In this document: piece by piece, positions 21,186 through 32,252 of the stretch
Position numbering within the stretch: the first letter of the stretch is position 1
Layout: each line of letters begins with the position of its first letter
Assembly: GCF_003589595.1 (NCBI RefSeq)
Contig: NW_020653900.1
Coordinates: 6,719,787 to 6,783,786 of the forward strand
Reading direction: 5' to 3'
Source of the DNA: Hyposmocoma kahamanoa
Taxonomy: Eukaryota > Arthropoda > Insecta > Lepidoptera > Cosmopterigidae
DNA: 64,000 bases
Position numbers and translations under genes: made by a program
Notes under the pieces: model-generated
Database searches by the model: none
The model's input: only the letters and a program-made list of their open reading frames with translations
What the model was told of the DNA's origin: nothing

Positions 21186-22100
21186 TGCAGATTAGTTACG
21201 AGAAAAATAGCATGGAAATTTTCAATTATAAAATATTAATTGACTGCTACAATAATAATAAAGCGGAAACGGCTGAAAATTTAAAAATTACAACAAAGAT
21301 CTACAAGAACGCAAAATCATCCTCCAACCAATCCTAGATGAATGAAGAGATGATCTAGATGAATGAACCATTCGAGATGAATGAAGGAAAAAAGAGGACT
21401 GTAGAGTAGTTAAACTTAATTTTCAAATTAAACGCATTATACATAACCAGCAACATTTTTGAAAAACACATTGTTTTATAAATTTTGCTATTAGAAAAAG
21501 AAATTAGAAAATCTGTGCTTACGCACAGGCCAAACGGAAGTTTCCCATATGTAAGGAATTCCACGAGAATATTGATACAGGCACGCACGCAGTTTCTGTG
21601 TTTTGAGGTAAATTGTCGCTTTCTATACAAATTGCAAATATCAAGACTTGTTGCTGTACGACAATGATGAATTGATGGACAAAATGATTAAGTGTTTGCC
21701 ACATACGGGTTGACATTTTTAATCACTATATTTTAGAACTATTTTTTAAATTAATTGCCATATTGATGGAATAAATTGTATGTCACGCTATATAATTTTG
21801 TTGGGATTTCGTTCCCCATGGATATATCAACGGTCCCACCAAATAAACGCGTAAAAGTAAAACTGTAACTTCACAAGAGCGATTAAAAACTTAAAAAATA
21901 ATATTACTGATTAGTGATTGGATATACTTAAATACAATGAGCAAATTATAGATAAAAACACATTCTGTCTTGTAAACAACACACTCTTTAAAGTATGAAA
22001 TACGAAAATATTGATAGTTTATCAGAAATTAATAAAAACCCCGTTAAAATTTTTATTCTAGTAAAAATTACTTTGGCTACTGTTTCCTTGTAGTGTTTAC
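21186..22100. other. AT-rich stretch
   Basis: Only a triplicated AGATGAATGA motif at about 21340-21380 was noted. Confidence 0.4.
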
Positions 22101-22104
22101 GCTA

Positions 22105-22180
22105 TTATTTGCGCGCACACTCATAGTCCCGCACTAGGGAAACCCAGTATCGCGAGTGTCATGGACATATAGACAACATA
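22105..22180 (-). repeat. SINE E tail fragment
   Basis: AGTCCCGCACTAGGGAAACC is the complement of the SINE E tail GGTTTCCCTAGTGCGGGACT seen at 57195. Confidence 0.55.
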
Positions 22181-22250
22181 CACATAGATAACCATTGGTA
22201 TTCTATCCTTTTCAATATACTGTTTGAATCTTTTGATAATTATGTAGTTA

Positions 22251-22516
22251 GTGGCAGTAGAGCTCCTTGTGAAAGAGTTCGTCCAGGGAAGCACTGCCAT
22301 CTTACCTATTTCTGCCGCCAAGCAGTAATGTGAGCAGTAGGTTTTGAATAGTAAAGTTGCTGGTGAAATTACGGGTACATGGGACTTATCAACTTATATC
22401 TCAGGGTGACGGGTGCAGTAGGAGTACTCCTCAAATCTTTGCGATTTAAAGTCTTAAGTGGCACTGCAACTGTTACGTACAGGTCGTTTTGGTCCCGCAT
22501 TTGGTATTGTAAAAAA
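22251..22516 (+). repeat. Family A repeat
   Basis: GCAGTAGAGCTCCTTGTGAA to TTGGTATTGTAAAAAATG. Short internal deletions. Confidence 0.8.
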
Positions 22517-22779
22517 TGTAAGTTTGAAATTGCATTCATATGAAACTATATCACACAATTGATTATCTCTATGAATCGGGAGTGCATGCAACTGGGCAAC
22601 AATCGGCCCGATGGTAAAGCATTATATATATATAGATTTGCGTGTGATGCACTTTGGTGGCATGGCTTATTAGGCTGCGATGGCTCACCATATGGTACTG
22701 GCAGAAAACCAGCACTAGTTTGACTTCTCTCGGTCTACAGTATTTATGCTGAGTCATATGAGGGCCATTTCATCACAAA

Positions 22780-22975
22780 CTGTAGTCATAGTTACATTAA
22801 AATTTTATCAGTTCTTATAGTATTTGTTTTTTTCGCAGTATATGTTTAAATAAATGTGTGTAAAATTAATAATGAATGTTCTATGTGCTTTTATGTTATA
22901 CTCTGTGAAGCGATTGTAAATTTTTTGCTTCTGTTTGTATTTGTGCTGAATAAACGTGTTATCTATCTATTCATT
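22780..22975 (+). repeat. Probable LINE 3' end
   Basis: Ends AATAAACGTGTTATCTATCTAT, the type of AATAAA plus short tandem (ATCT) tail found on LINEs. The coding part was not identified. Confidence 0.35.
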
Positions 22976-23419
22976 CCAGTTTATGCCGTGTATACGATAA
23001 GAACAAGAAGATTATCTCCAGTTGCAGTATTATAATGACGATATGATCATTTTTGATAGGAGCAGTCAAATTGCAGGCAATTATGATAAACAGATAGGTT
23101 TTACGTATCATTGTAGCTTAGTTCAGTTCGTGTGCCAGTATAAAATATTCTTACTAGAAAACGTCATTAGAACAGGCTTTGATGTGAGCCATGTAGACAT
23201 TTAACCTACGTAAAGGCATGAGAGGTTAACGATAGGTTAAAGAGAAATCAGTATTTATGAATTTCTTGCATAAAGAATCCTACGTGGCTATGCCTATGAA
23301 TTCATCATTTCTTAGATAATTTAAACGTACAATTCAATACAAAACAAATACTCAATTTTACATATAATATAAAGATCATCCATCTTTCCTCTAGTACTAG
23401 GTATTAGTGATGAGTAAGT

Positions 23420-23905
23420 CTATTTCAAATTATTAATACAAAGATAGAACACTAAGAAAAAATTCCTACCGGCCGGATTCGAACCGATGTTTTCTAGCAA
23501 ACCGTCAGACGCTATGCCAACTAAGCCACGGAACGAACCAACGGACCTCACGAATTCTTCCATGTGCTTGTTGTCGGATCTTTCTATTTGATTTTCAACG
23601 ACTTTTTAGACGTAGCGCCATCTATGAGAAATCTATGAAAGTATTTCGTCACCCAGTTAGGTACCTTTACAGCTACCAGCCCTAGCTAGAGGAGTTGCCG
23701 TTAACTGTAATTAAAGTTTTATAGAATGTCAGAATGTTTCACCACCATGATATTCAATTATTTTTTGTGAAATTACTCCACTAGTTTGTTATAATTGTTA
23801 CTACAAAGATCGAAGACTTAGGAAAAATTCCTTCGATCCGACCGGATTCAAACCGACGTCTCCAGCGCAAACCGTGCCAGATACTATGCCTACTAAGTCA
23901 CGGAA
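23420..23905 (-). repeat. SINE D, two copies head to tail
   Basis: On the minus strand each copy has ACGGTTTGC and a B box, GGTTCGAATCCGGCCGG or a close variant, followed by GATCGAAGGAATTTTTCC and the CTAGTGGAGTAATTTCAC tail. The first unit (right, about 23691-23905) abuts the second (23420-23690), which includes the AGATGGCGCTACG segment in complement. Confidence 0.75.
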
Positions 23906-23942
23906 CCGTCCGCTGTAGTTGCAGTGTCACTCAGAGCGAAGA

Positions 23943-23985
23943 ACACGGAACGCTGGTTTATTTGAAAAACAAATGAATACTCGTA
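23943..23985 (+). repeat. Family B fragment
   Basis: AACACGGAACGCTGGTTTAT then TTGAAAAACAAATGAATAC matches the GAAACGTCGG...AAACAAATATAC part of family B. Confidence 0.45.
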
Positions 23986-24007
23986 TAAGTATGATAAACA
24001 AATAGAT

Positions 24008-24222
24008 TGACGACCTTGATGGCTTAACGGCTTACATTGTCGGCGCTGGATACGGAGATCCCAGTTTCGATTCCTGGTAGGGCTAATTTGGGAAACGGAC
24101 TTTTCCAAATTGGTTCTGGTCTGGGTATTCTGCGAAGTGCCCCTGACATCCGTAGCTTCGGTACTCATAATATAGGGAATTCCCTAGTTTGAGACAAGGC
24201 AATTGGTGTGATTGACTGGCAA
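24008..24222 (+). repeat. SINE F (tRNA-like head)
   Basis: GACGACCTTGATGGCTTAAC start, B box AGTTTCGATTCC, then TTGGTTCTGGTCTGGGTATT and an AATTCCCTAGTTTGAGACAA tail. The reference copy for the family in this window. Confidence 0.75.
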
Positions 24223-24262
24223 AAAAAATTATATACACGATTTAAATCCGAAAAAACCGTTT
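24223..24262 (+). repeat. Family B fragment
   Basis: TATACACGATTTAAATCCGA followed by AAAAACCG; only the centre-right part remains. Confidence 0.4.
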
Positions 24263-24644
24263 GTATACATAAGGCTGTATATATATAGGGTGCCATTTTT
24301 ATTTCACATTAATATTGTCCACTTCTCACGCTCTAATGCCTTCTAATAAGCTCATCATTGACACATAAACACTCTAACCTAATCAAAAGACAATGGACTC
24401 CGTTAGTCAACTTTTTATTCCAATAGACATGGTGACGACAAAAACGTTACCATGCTTCAAAGAATCTATGCTATGGTAATTCTTCCAATTTTGTTTTGGG
24501 AAGCTATAATTAATTTTACGGTATGTTTTTTAACCGTGACAAATTTTGATTTCGATGACCTAATTAAAATATATCTTTGTTAATGATATAGTACATTTAC
24601 AGATGTAAACATACTTGTAATTGATGATGATTTTCGTAGTAATA

Positions 24645-24706
24645 GAGCTCCATGCGACAGAGTTCGATTATTGAAGTACTGCCACCTTACCTATTTCTGC
24701 CTCTGA
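24645..24706 (+). repeat. Family A repeat, 5' part only
   Basis: TAGAGCTCCATGCGACAGAG through CACCTTACCTATTTCTGCC, then it stops abruptly before SINE G sequence. Confidence 0.7.
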
Positions 24707-24712
24707 AGTCTT

Positions 24713-24890
24713 CGGAATTTATGTGCGAAATTTTATTTGAAATTTATCATGAGCTTTTCGGTGAAGAGAAGTATCGTGTGGAAACCTGCACATATTTGCA
24801 AAGCAATTTAACGATGTGAGTGAGGTTCTCAATCCGCATTGGGTCCACATGGGAACTACAGCTGTCCACGCGTATATGTTACTTTGTTGC
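24713..24890 (+). repeat. SINE G tail
   Basis: GAATTTATGTGCGAAATTTT, AGCTTTTCGGTGAAGAGAAG, GTGGAAACCTGCACAT and CAATCCGCATTGGGTCCACA. Same order as at 42912, 49098 and 55232. Confidence 0.7.
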
Positions 24891-24895
24891 ATAAA

Positions 24896-25245
24896 CAAAC
24901 ACTTATCACATTCAGTTAATTTTAGATAAAATAAAATTAGAGAGCAAATAGTATTAGTTAGTTTTATTTATACTAGATGGCGTTGGTGGCGTTTTGTGAA
25001 ATTCCTGAATCACGCTATAAAGATTTTCCCGGACACATATATATAGCTCAGAAGGATTTGTAGTTTTTGTACTCAATTTGACAAAGAAGAAGGACAAGTG
25101 AACGTCATTGCAAGAAGTTTTAGGAGTACAACATTCCAAACCGTCATTGTGAAAGATGGTCCATGCCCATCAGTGGAACTATAGCATATATGCTAAGTAA
25201 TATTATTATTTAAGTTTTGCTGTTGTCGGGTTTGGTGCACTTTAC
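24896..25245. other. No feature recognised
   Basis: A 61-codon minus-strand frame (25139-24954) is unrecognised. Confidence 0.4.
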
Positions 25246-25249
25246 ACAT

Positions 25250-25422
25250 CAAACTCTTCGGTTTTTGCAGTTGTAATATTTATTCGGATCTGAATCGCAT
25301 TTATTTGTTTTTTTCAAACAAACCAGTGCATCGTGTCCTGACAGTTCTCATAGTCAGGGCTGACTCAGCCGTGAAAAACAAATTTACCCGATTTAGGTTC
25401 GAAAAATAGATTCATTCCCTGT
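25250..25422 (+). repeat. Family B element, diverged long copy
   Basis: AAACTCTTCGGTTTTTGCAG start, TTTCAAACAAACCAGTGCAT, the hairpin region with CTCATAGTCAGGGCTGAC, and GAAAAATAGATTCATTCCC end. Confidence 0.6.
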
Positions 25423-26159
25423 GTACTTTGATAGGTTTTTTTACTGTATACTTAACGTGATCGTATGTTTTACCCTCAGACAGGACGCCTCTAAATTTAT
25501 TTTGTTTTTTAAAAAACGCATGTTTATGATAGTTACGAAATATTTAACCAAAAATTTAAAAAAGAACCTATTTTAGCCAGGTGCTCGTTGTCTGGTTGGT
25601 TGGGTTTGTATATTTTTCGCTTTCGCCCTATTTTTTTAAAATGTATTGTTACGTGTGTTCTGTTTTGTCAAAGCGCGACATTTTTAAGTATTTTGGGGAC
25701 GGTGGGATACGAAGCCTAAAAGCGGGACGTATGGTCACGTTATGTATGATTTCCACTTCCACTTGGTCGTCTTGTACGACTCCATAATTTAACGCGGCTC
25801 CTATATCCTGAATTGTATGTCCATTTTGTGTACATTTTTGACAAATTTTAATAACGTATAGTGTATCCAATAAACGTCGAATGAATACACTGTCTTAGGC
25901 CAAAAAAAAAACTATCTCGAAATGCACTTAAATTACAAACCCACGCATTGTAGAAACGTTCGTGATAGCATCGTCCGTACTGAGTTGTTGATTTGCGTGT
26001 TTTTGTAACTCTCATAAACGTCGTGTCAACTTGTAACCCAGTTACAAGCGTAATTCTAGACTGCACTTAAACTCTTTACTTTGTAGTGATGGGACTGCGG
26101 AACTGGGTGATATAGCGATAAACTTATTTTTCTAAACGCCTAAATACTCATCTTAATCT
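25423..26159. other. Unrecognised stretch with two minus-strand frames
   Basis: Frames at 25870-25649 (73 codons) and 26066-25848 (72 codons) overlap each other on the same strand. Neither shows a known motif, and I do not call them genes. Confidence 0.35.
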
Positions 26160-26303
26160 TAGAAATTTAGCGCGTTATTTTTTCTATGAATAATTGAAGC
26201 GTGTGTCAAGAATTGGAAACCATAAATCAATAAGACTTTCGAGCTTGACAATTTTGGCCAATGAAATGCGCAAATATAACTTAAAAAAATCTATTGCAGT
26301 ATA
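26160..26303 (+). repeat. Family J, second copy
   Basis: Duplicate of 3416-3575; see that entry. It is immediately followed by a family A copy at GCAGCAGTAGAGC. Confidence 0.75.
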
Positions 26304-26588
26304 GCAGCAGTAGAGCTCCTTGTGAAAGAGCTCGTCGAGAGAAGTACTGCCACTTTACCTATTTCTGCATCCAAGCAGTAATATGAGCATTACTGTGTTC
26401 TGGTTTTGAAGGCCTGATGAAATTACAGGCACATGAGACTTTACAACCTATGTCTCAGGGTAACGGGCGCAGTGGCAGTGCCCCTCTGATATTTGTTCTG
26501 AGAGGCATTGCAATTGTTATGGACATGCGTGGTGCTTACTATCAGACGCACGACTTGTTCGACCCGTCACTAGGTATTCATAAAAAAA
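26304..26588 (+). repeat. Family A repeat
   Basis: CAGTAGAGCTCCTTGTGAAA to GGTATTCATAAAAAAAGG. It lacks one arm of the central hairpin (deletion after CCCCTCTGATATTTG). Confidence 0.8.
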
Positions 26589-27049
26589 GGGTTGGTTGTA
26601 TGTGTTTTCTTTAAAATGATATCTTATTAATGTGAGTCCTATTATCAATAAGTACTAAGCCAAACAGAAGGGTGCATATTCGAAATAATTTTGCCGCTGC
26701 GCCTCGCTACCACCAAGTGAGTAGCTTTGCCGCAGGTTGTACGTGCTACTGCGCTGGTGCTTTCCTTTTCTGATAACGAAGGCGCAGTTTCGTTGCTCTT
26801 ATACAACGTTCGTGGATACAGTCTTAAATTAGACACACAGGTTTGTTATTATTATTAATACAAAGATAGAACAATCACAAAGAATTGATTAATCGATCCC
26901 AATCCAAATTACGCAATTTAAGATTGATATTTTAATCCATTTCTTGGAGACAGCATGTCAGTAAACGATCTTCGAATTGAGATCATTGAGAGGGCGGATC
27001 GAAGATAGGTCAACAAACAAAAAAACAAAACGTTTATACTAAAGATTAT

Positions 27050-27305
27050 TATTCTACAGCTTCTGCATTCTTGGATAACAAAAATCCATGGTCATGATCC
27101 GTTTAGCTATTGCAGGCAGTCTCGATCTATGATGTTTGAAATAAATATCATAAATGATAAACGTGTACAAAAGTTTATTTACAAAAAGCAACCCCTAGAG
27201 TTTCTTTCTCATTCTTTTCGAGGGAATTTTCCTTACATAAGAGCAGTATAGTTCAATGTGACAATTTTATTTCAAGTGTAATCTGATTACCTATGAAGTA
27301 AATAT
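27050..27305 (+). pseudogene. LINE N1 3' end
   Basis: CTTCTGCATTCTTGGATAAC, TTTAGCTATTGCAGGCAGTC, CTAGAGTTTCTTTCTCATTC and GTAATCTGATTACCTATGAA follow the N1 3' order. It ends with ATGAAGTAAATATGA. Confidence 0.65.
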
Positions 27306-28927
27306 GATATGAGTTTAAGTTTGTGGTTGCCTTTGTTCGAAAAAGATAGTATATGGGTGTCAATAACCAATCTGTCCATGTTTGACATTTAATTCGGTCG
27401 GTGTAAACTGAAAACAATTTTGAGTATTGTCTAGTGTTAGTATTAACAATGATAAGAACCTTCTTGCGAGTAGCCAAAATGATTTGTGTTGTGTTTCATT
27501 TATCTAAGTGTGTCCATTATTTATCGACAGCGTTATTATAAAATTATCGATTTTGCGTTCGTTTATCTATATTTCCCTTCTCTATTCGGTAACCTGTTTC
27601 ACAAGCGTAGTGTGATATGAATGTCAAGGTGCGCCTACAATGTCTCTATGAAAAATTACTTTATTGCCGTATAAATTATGAACCTTATACGCATATACAT
27701 TAATATGATGAGAAAAAGTTATACAGGGTATATTTAAAAAAAATACTACTGTTATGAAGTCACGGAGATTCAAATTTACCTATAAATTATTAAATATTTG
27801 AACCATATTGAAAATTTCCTATTTTTTTTGACATTATCTACTAACTGAAGTCACAAAAAGTGATCTTCGGTAATATAAACAATAATAGTTAGTTTAAACA
27901 AAACAGTTAATGAAAAATATCAACACAATAAGTGTCAAAATACAATGACGTTGAAACAAAAAAATTGAATTAAAATCTTTTGTTTAGTTATTGTTTTGTG
28001 TGTTTAATCCTTGACACAAAAAGAGAGGGTTGTACAAGTTTGAAACTTTTATATGAGAATCTGTTAGACATACATCATCATCATCGTATGTGGTATCATG
28101 GCTCCCAAACTTATAAACTGCTTTCAAAGATAGTTTTATTTTTATTTGAAGGTTGGTATTTAATCGGGACAAAAAGTAGAAAATGTTTGACGAACATATT
28201 TTCAGTTGTTTAAAGATCAATAGTTCTTTTCACAGTTAGTGTAAGAAATCTATAGGTTAAACTTAATTCCTTGTATTGTGTACTTAGCAGTCCTCAGAGG
28301 CATTTAAAGCGCCAAAATTGTACTAAATTAGTATTATTATTTAGAGGACGCTTTATTGTGTCGGAGGCTTTTTAAGTTTTAGATTTAAGTTTTTTTAAAT
28401 GAATTTTATGATTTATCCGACACATAGGGGACCCAGTAGAATATATAACATGTCATTGTTTGTAATATACTTTGTAATAAGGATAGATGTGCGTTGGATT
28501 GAAGTCCAATTGCACACGGGCTTGTAAATTCAGTGCAGTGAGCCTAGATATTCAGTTTAAGTTAGTTTTTTGCTTAATTTACTCTTTAATAGATTTTCAA
28601 CCAGTATAAAGGAATAGATCACATTTCATTGATTGTAAAAGTATGATTGAAAGATACTTCTCTTTTTTTCTCACTTGATTTTACATGCAAATTATAAGTT
28701 CACATCATTTCCACACAAAGATCAGGAAATTTAATTACTGCAATTACAATGAAGCAATTAACAATTGTAATACATTTCTCCATTATTGTTGTTCTTTGGT
28801 GTTTTCTTTTAAAACGTAATTCAAAATGTATAAGTCATTTATTTGTGAAAATACAGGTTGTCTAGAAGGAATGTAACTTAATAACTTTTTTATACAAAAG
28901 AAAGACCTCCAAGGTTTGCTTATTCAT
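27306..28927. other. AT-rich intergenic stretch
   Basis: Nothing recognised. The 28290-28440 part (AGAGGACGCTTTATTGTGTC) may be a LINE tail but has no second copy here. Confidence 0.4.
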
Positions 28928-28934
28928 TTTCGCT

Positions 28935-29158
28935 GTGTCTTATTTTCGTTGGAATTACACCTATAACTATTGCAAGTTTTATTGAAATCGGTTAACGGAA
29001 AGTGGATTAAATTCAATAAACCGGATTCATCCCCTACTTTACCACCCTTAAAGGTGGAATATTCTTCAAATTTAAATGGGACCACTACTGAGGTACTCCC
29101 TTTACAACAGACAAGAATAACACAAATGCCGGAGTTCCCGCGTAGCATACACTGAAAT
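28935..29158 (-). repeat. Family C element, right-end part
   Basis: AAGTTTTATTGAAATCGGTT, GGATTCATCCCCTACTTTAC and AACACAAATGCCGGAGTTCC on the plus strand; complement of the short form. Confidence 0.7.
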
Positions 29159-29247
29159 AAAAAAAAACACAACATAACGAAATTAGCAGATGATGTACTG
29201 CAAAAGCGTGGCAGTCTTCGCTTTATGCAGCTCGCATTATTTTCACA

Positions 29248-29692
29248 ACTTTCATCATATGATATAATCTCAGTACACAGTACTAAGAAAACCGACCTCA
29301 AAAGTATTTGCCATTTTTTTTTAAATCGGTAAATCGGCACATCCCCTTGTTCGCCACTAAACGGAACTTGACACAGGAGTTAGTAAAAATTCGGTTCTCA
29401 CTACTCAAAGTATATTGAGAGAAAAACACCTTGAATTAGAGAATAGCAAAAACAACCATTAAAATAACTGCTCCTTATAAAAATGAATCTTCATGCGTAA
29501 ACAGCCACTCTTAGAGGTGGTTGACTTTCTTCAAAATTAAATGGAACCACTATGGAGGTACCCTCTTTCCAACAAAAAAAGAATCATGAAAATCGGTTCA
29601 CAAATACCGGAGTTATCGCGTAACATACATACAAAAAAAACATACAGTCGAATTGAGAACCTCCTCCTTTTTTTGAAGTCGGTTAAAAACTA
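29248..29692 (-). repeat. Family C element, long form
   Basis: Both ends are present: CTCAGTACACAGTACTAAGA and GGAACCTCC-type end CTTTTTTTGAAGTCGGTTAA (plus strand). The interior 29340-29510 (GTATATTGAGAGAAAAACAC) matches, in complement, 40205-40380 and is absent from short copies. Confidence 0.75.
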
Positions 29693-30041
29693 TGATCTTT
29701 TATAGGCAGCTTTGTGACTATTCATTCACTCAGTTCGTAGTATTATGATGTGATTTTAACATTAAAGTAATATTGCTCTTATGTCAAATTTAGCAATCTC
29801 AAAATAATTACACGGACGCAATGGAAACAATATTATTTTCAGTTTTATTGTCTTAATATTGATTTGTAATGATTAAAACTTATCTAAAACTTATTTATTT
29901 ACATATATCTCTTTAATGTTTTGTTTATTTTTCATTTAATAAACTTTTTCGTTAAATAAAAATACGCGATGTTTATTTCGTAAAATTATAACAGCGATAA
30001 TAACTTTATAATAAAATTATAACTTTTCATTTTATCTCTCA

Positions 30042-30176
30042 GGGAGGGCGCAGAGGCAGTGCACCTCAGATCTTTGCGTATTAAAGCTGTGAGTGGCACT
30101 GCAACTGTCATGGACAGGCGTGTCGTTTACCATCAGGCGCATGACTTGTTCGTCCTATCATTTAGTATCATAAAAA
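30042..30176 (+). repeat. Family A repeat, 3' half
   Basis: GGCAGTGCACCTCAGATCTT-type hairpin region through TTAGTATCATAAAAAAAATC. 5' truncated, as expected for a retroposed element. Confidence 0.75.
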
Positions 30177-30377
30177 AAATCTTTCAATATATTTTTTATT
30201 CGTAATGTTGTTTCAGAAGCCAAGTCCCTTTAAAATTTGAATATAACTAACATCTTAAATTTAAATTTTATATATCTTATTATAATGTAAGGTTTCTACT
30301 ATGTTACATTTTACGCGATCGTTAGTGATAATTGTCACTGTATTCTCATGGTACAGGCAGTACCTGAGTATCAACAT

Positions 30378-30470
30378 TTCCATTTTAACTTACTTGTACC
30401 ATCTGCTACTTACCGCCATCTACAAAAATGTCTTGTTACTAATTCCAAAAGTTATACAAGAACATTCCCT
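30378..30470 (+). repeat. Family I, first copy
   Basis: TTTTAACTTACTTGTACCAT, CTTACCGCCATCTACAAAAA and AAAGTTATACAAGAACATT correspond to 35355-35450 at an estimated 80% identity. Confidence 0.6.
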
Positions 30471-30734
30471 CTTCGTTAGATCTCTGGTGAAAGGTGCAAC
30501 AAGGCATAGCGTGAATCAATGCCGGTTGAACAACTCTTTTCTTTTTTAAACAGTACTGTGCATAGTAGAAAGATGGCGCTTTTTACTTTCGAGTTGGTAC
30601 TAACAGAATTAACCTTATAAACAGATGAACAGTAAAGTTTTAGATTGCAACTTTAGGTCAATAGTGATGTCGTTTAAAATTGCTTATCTCGTTAAAACAA
30701 CGGAATTCAATCTAACTTAAGCTCTTTATTTTCA

Positions 30735-31015
30735 AAGGTTAGCACATCGCACTTGGAGTCATCATATTGATTAAACTCTACTGCTCATTCTTGACGCCGA
30801 TTCCCCTGAGAAGAATGAGTAATTAACTCTAGGAATTGCTCATGTAAATAAACATATTTTGTACACATATATTATATCATTTACAATATTTATTTCAAAT
30901 ATTGTGATAGGTCAACACAACCTGGAAGAGCTAAACGAGTCACTACCATTTTTGTCATCCAAATACGCAGAAGCTTTGCAATAATAACCTTTAAAAAGTT
31001 TTTATTTGGCTGTAT
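30735..31015 (-). pseudogene. LINE N1 3' end
   Basis: AAACTCTACTGCTCATTCTT, CTGAGAAGAATGAGTAATTA, AGAGCTAAACGAGTCACTAC and TTTTTGTCATCCAAATACGC match 10600-10830 in order. Confidence 0.7.
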
Positions 31016-31055
31016 AATAGTTTTAAACCTAGTCTCAAAAAAAAATTTTTTTTAA

Positions 31056-31953
31056 AGATTTCGTCCAAGGAAGTAGATAGATAGATAGACAGACAGACAG
31101 ATATACACTTTATTGTTCACACACAAGAACAAGAATAGTACATAAACAACTTAAAACTAATGTGGGCAAAGGCGGTCTTATCGCTAAGAGCGATCTCTTC
31201 CAGACAACCTTTCAGTTAGAGGAAAGCTAATCGGAGCGGGAGACGCAGTGTCAATTTTTTCAAATATAAAAATTAAAATATACAAAAATTAATTGTATAA
31301 ATTAAAAAAAAATACAAAATAAATAAATTAAATAAAGACACATAGTAATTTATAAAATATTTAATAAATAATGACATATTATACCTACGTAAATATATGT
31401 CTATATAAATATACCTAAATAAACTTACACTTACTAATAAATATACACACGTTGCAGACTAGGACCGTGATAAAAGATATTTACGCAATCCGGTTTTGAA
31501 AATAGGTAGCGACTTAGATTTCAAATGGGAGATCGTTCCACAATTTTGCAGCCTTAATCGTAAAAGAATCTTTGTAATACTCAGAGCGAGTGAAAGGAGG
31601 CTTCAGTAGGTTATCAATTTTAGACCTTAGTTCACGGTTGTGATCATCCCCGAGGAAGCGAAAACGAACTTTAAGGTATAAAGGAAGTAGGTACTGCCAC
31701 CTTACTTATTTCTGCCACCAAGCAGTAATGCGAGCATTACTGCGTTCCGGTTTAGAATAGAAGGGTGCTGGTAGAATTACAAGCACATGAGATTTGTCAA
31801 CTTATGGCGCAGAATGATATATATATAGCAATGTCCCTCAGATCTTTGCGACTTAAACCCCTGAGTGGTACTGCAACTGCTATAAATCGGCGTATCGCTT
31901 ACCACCAGGCTACGACGACTTATCCGTCCCGTCACTTGGTATTTAAAAAAAAA
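31056..31953 (+). repeat. Family A repeat split by a LINE insertion
   Basis: The left piece ends TTTCGTCCAAGGAAGTAG (31076). The right piece resumes AAGGAAGTAGGTACTGCCAC (31681) and continues to GGTATTTAAAAAAAAATAT. Confidence 0.75.
31077..31680 (-). pseudogene. LINE N4 3' end, nested in family A
   Basis: Minus strand: YLKVRFRFLGDDHNRELRSK, PPFTRSEYYKDSF, TIKAAKLWNDLPFEI, then a frameshift and SLPIFKTGLRKYLLS. This is the C-terminal domain of a CR1/jockey-like polymerase. A 3' UTR containing AGCGATCTCTTCC-type sequence (in complement) follows, with an AATAAAGTGT end and a (TCTG/TCTA)n tail at 31077-31105. The AAGGAAGTAG direct repeat at 31067-31076 and 31681-31690 is its target duplication. 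Confidence 0.75.
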
Positions 31954-32184
31954 TATATGTTTTACGTTATCTGAATTATATGTTATAAGGTTTAAGTTAA
32001 AATCTTAACGCAAACTCTATAGTCGAATTTACATATTTAAAAACACACTAAGTGCAAACACGTCTCCATAGATCGTGTGATCAGCTTCTTTAGACCTTGT
32101 TTGACCACAGTGGTCGTCAAAAGGGTACTAAAAATGTTATCAGCAGCAAGCAGCGGCGGAGACAAACTCTCATTACTGCTTGTC

Positions 32185-32252
32185 GCAGAAATAGGTAAGG
32201 TGACTTCCCTGGACGAACTCTTTCACAGGGAGCTTTTCTGCTACTTCTTTGT
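32185..32252 (-). repeat. Family A repeat, 5' part
   Basis: CAGAAATAGGTAAGGTGACT then CTGGACGAACTCTTTCAC and AGCTTTTCTGCTACT. Confidence 0.7.

Noticed and set aside
25649..26066. Two overlapping minus-strand frames (73 and 72 codons)
   Set aside because: They overlap in different frames and neither is recognisable; insufficient for a gene call.
30301..30549. 82-codon hydrophobic frame
   Set aside because: Most of it is the family I repeat, which is non-coding in its second copy.
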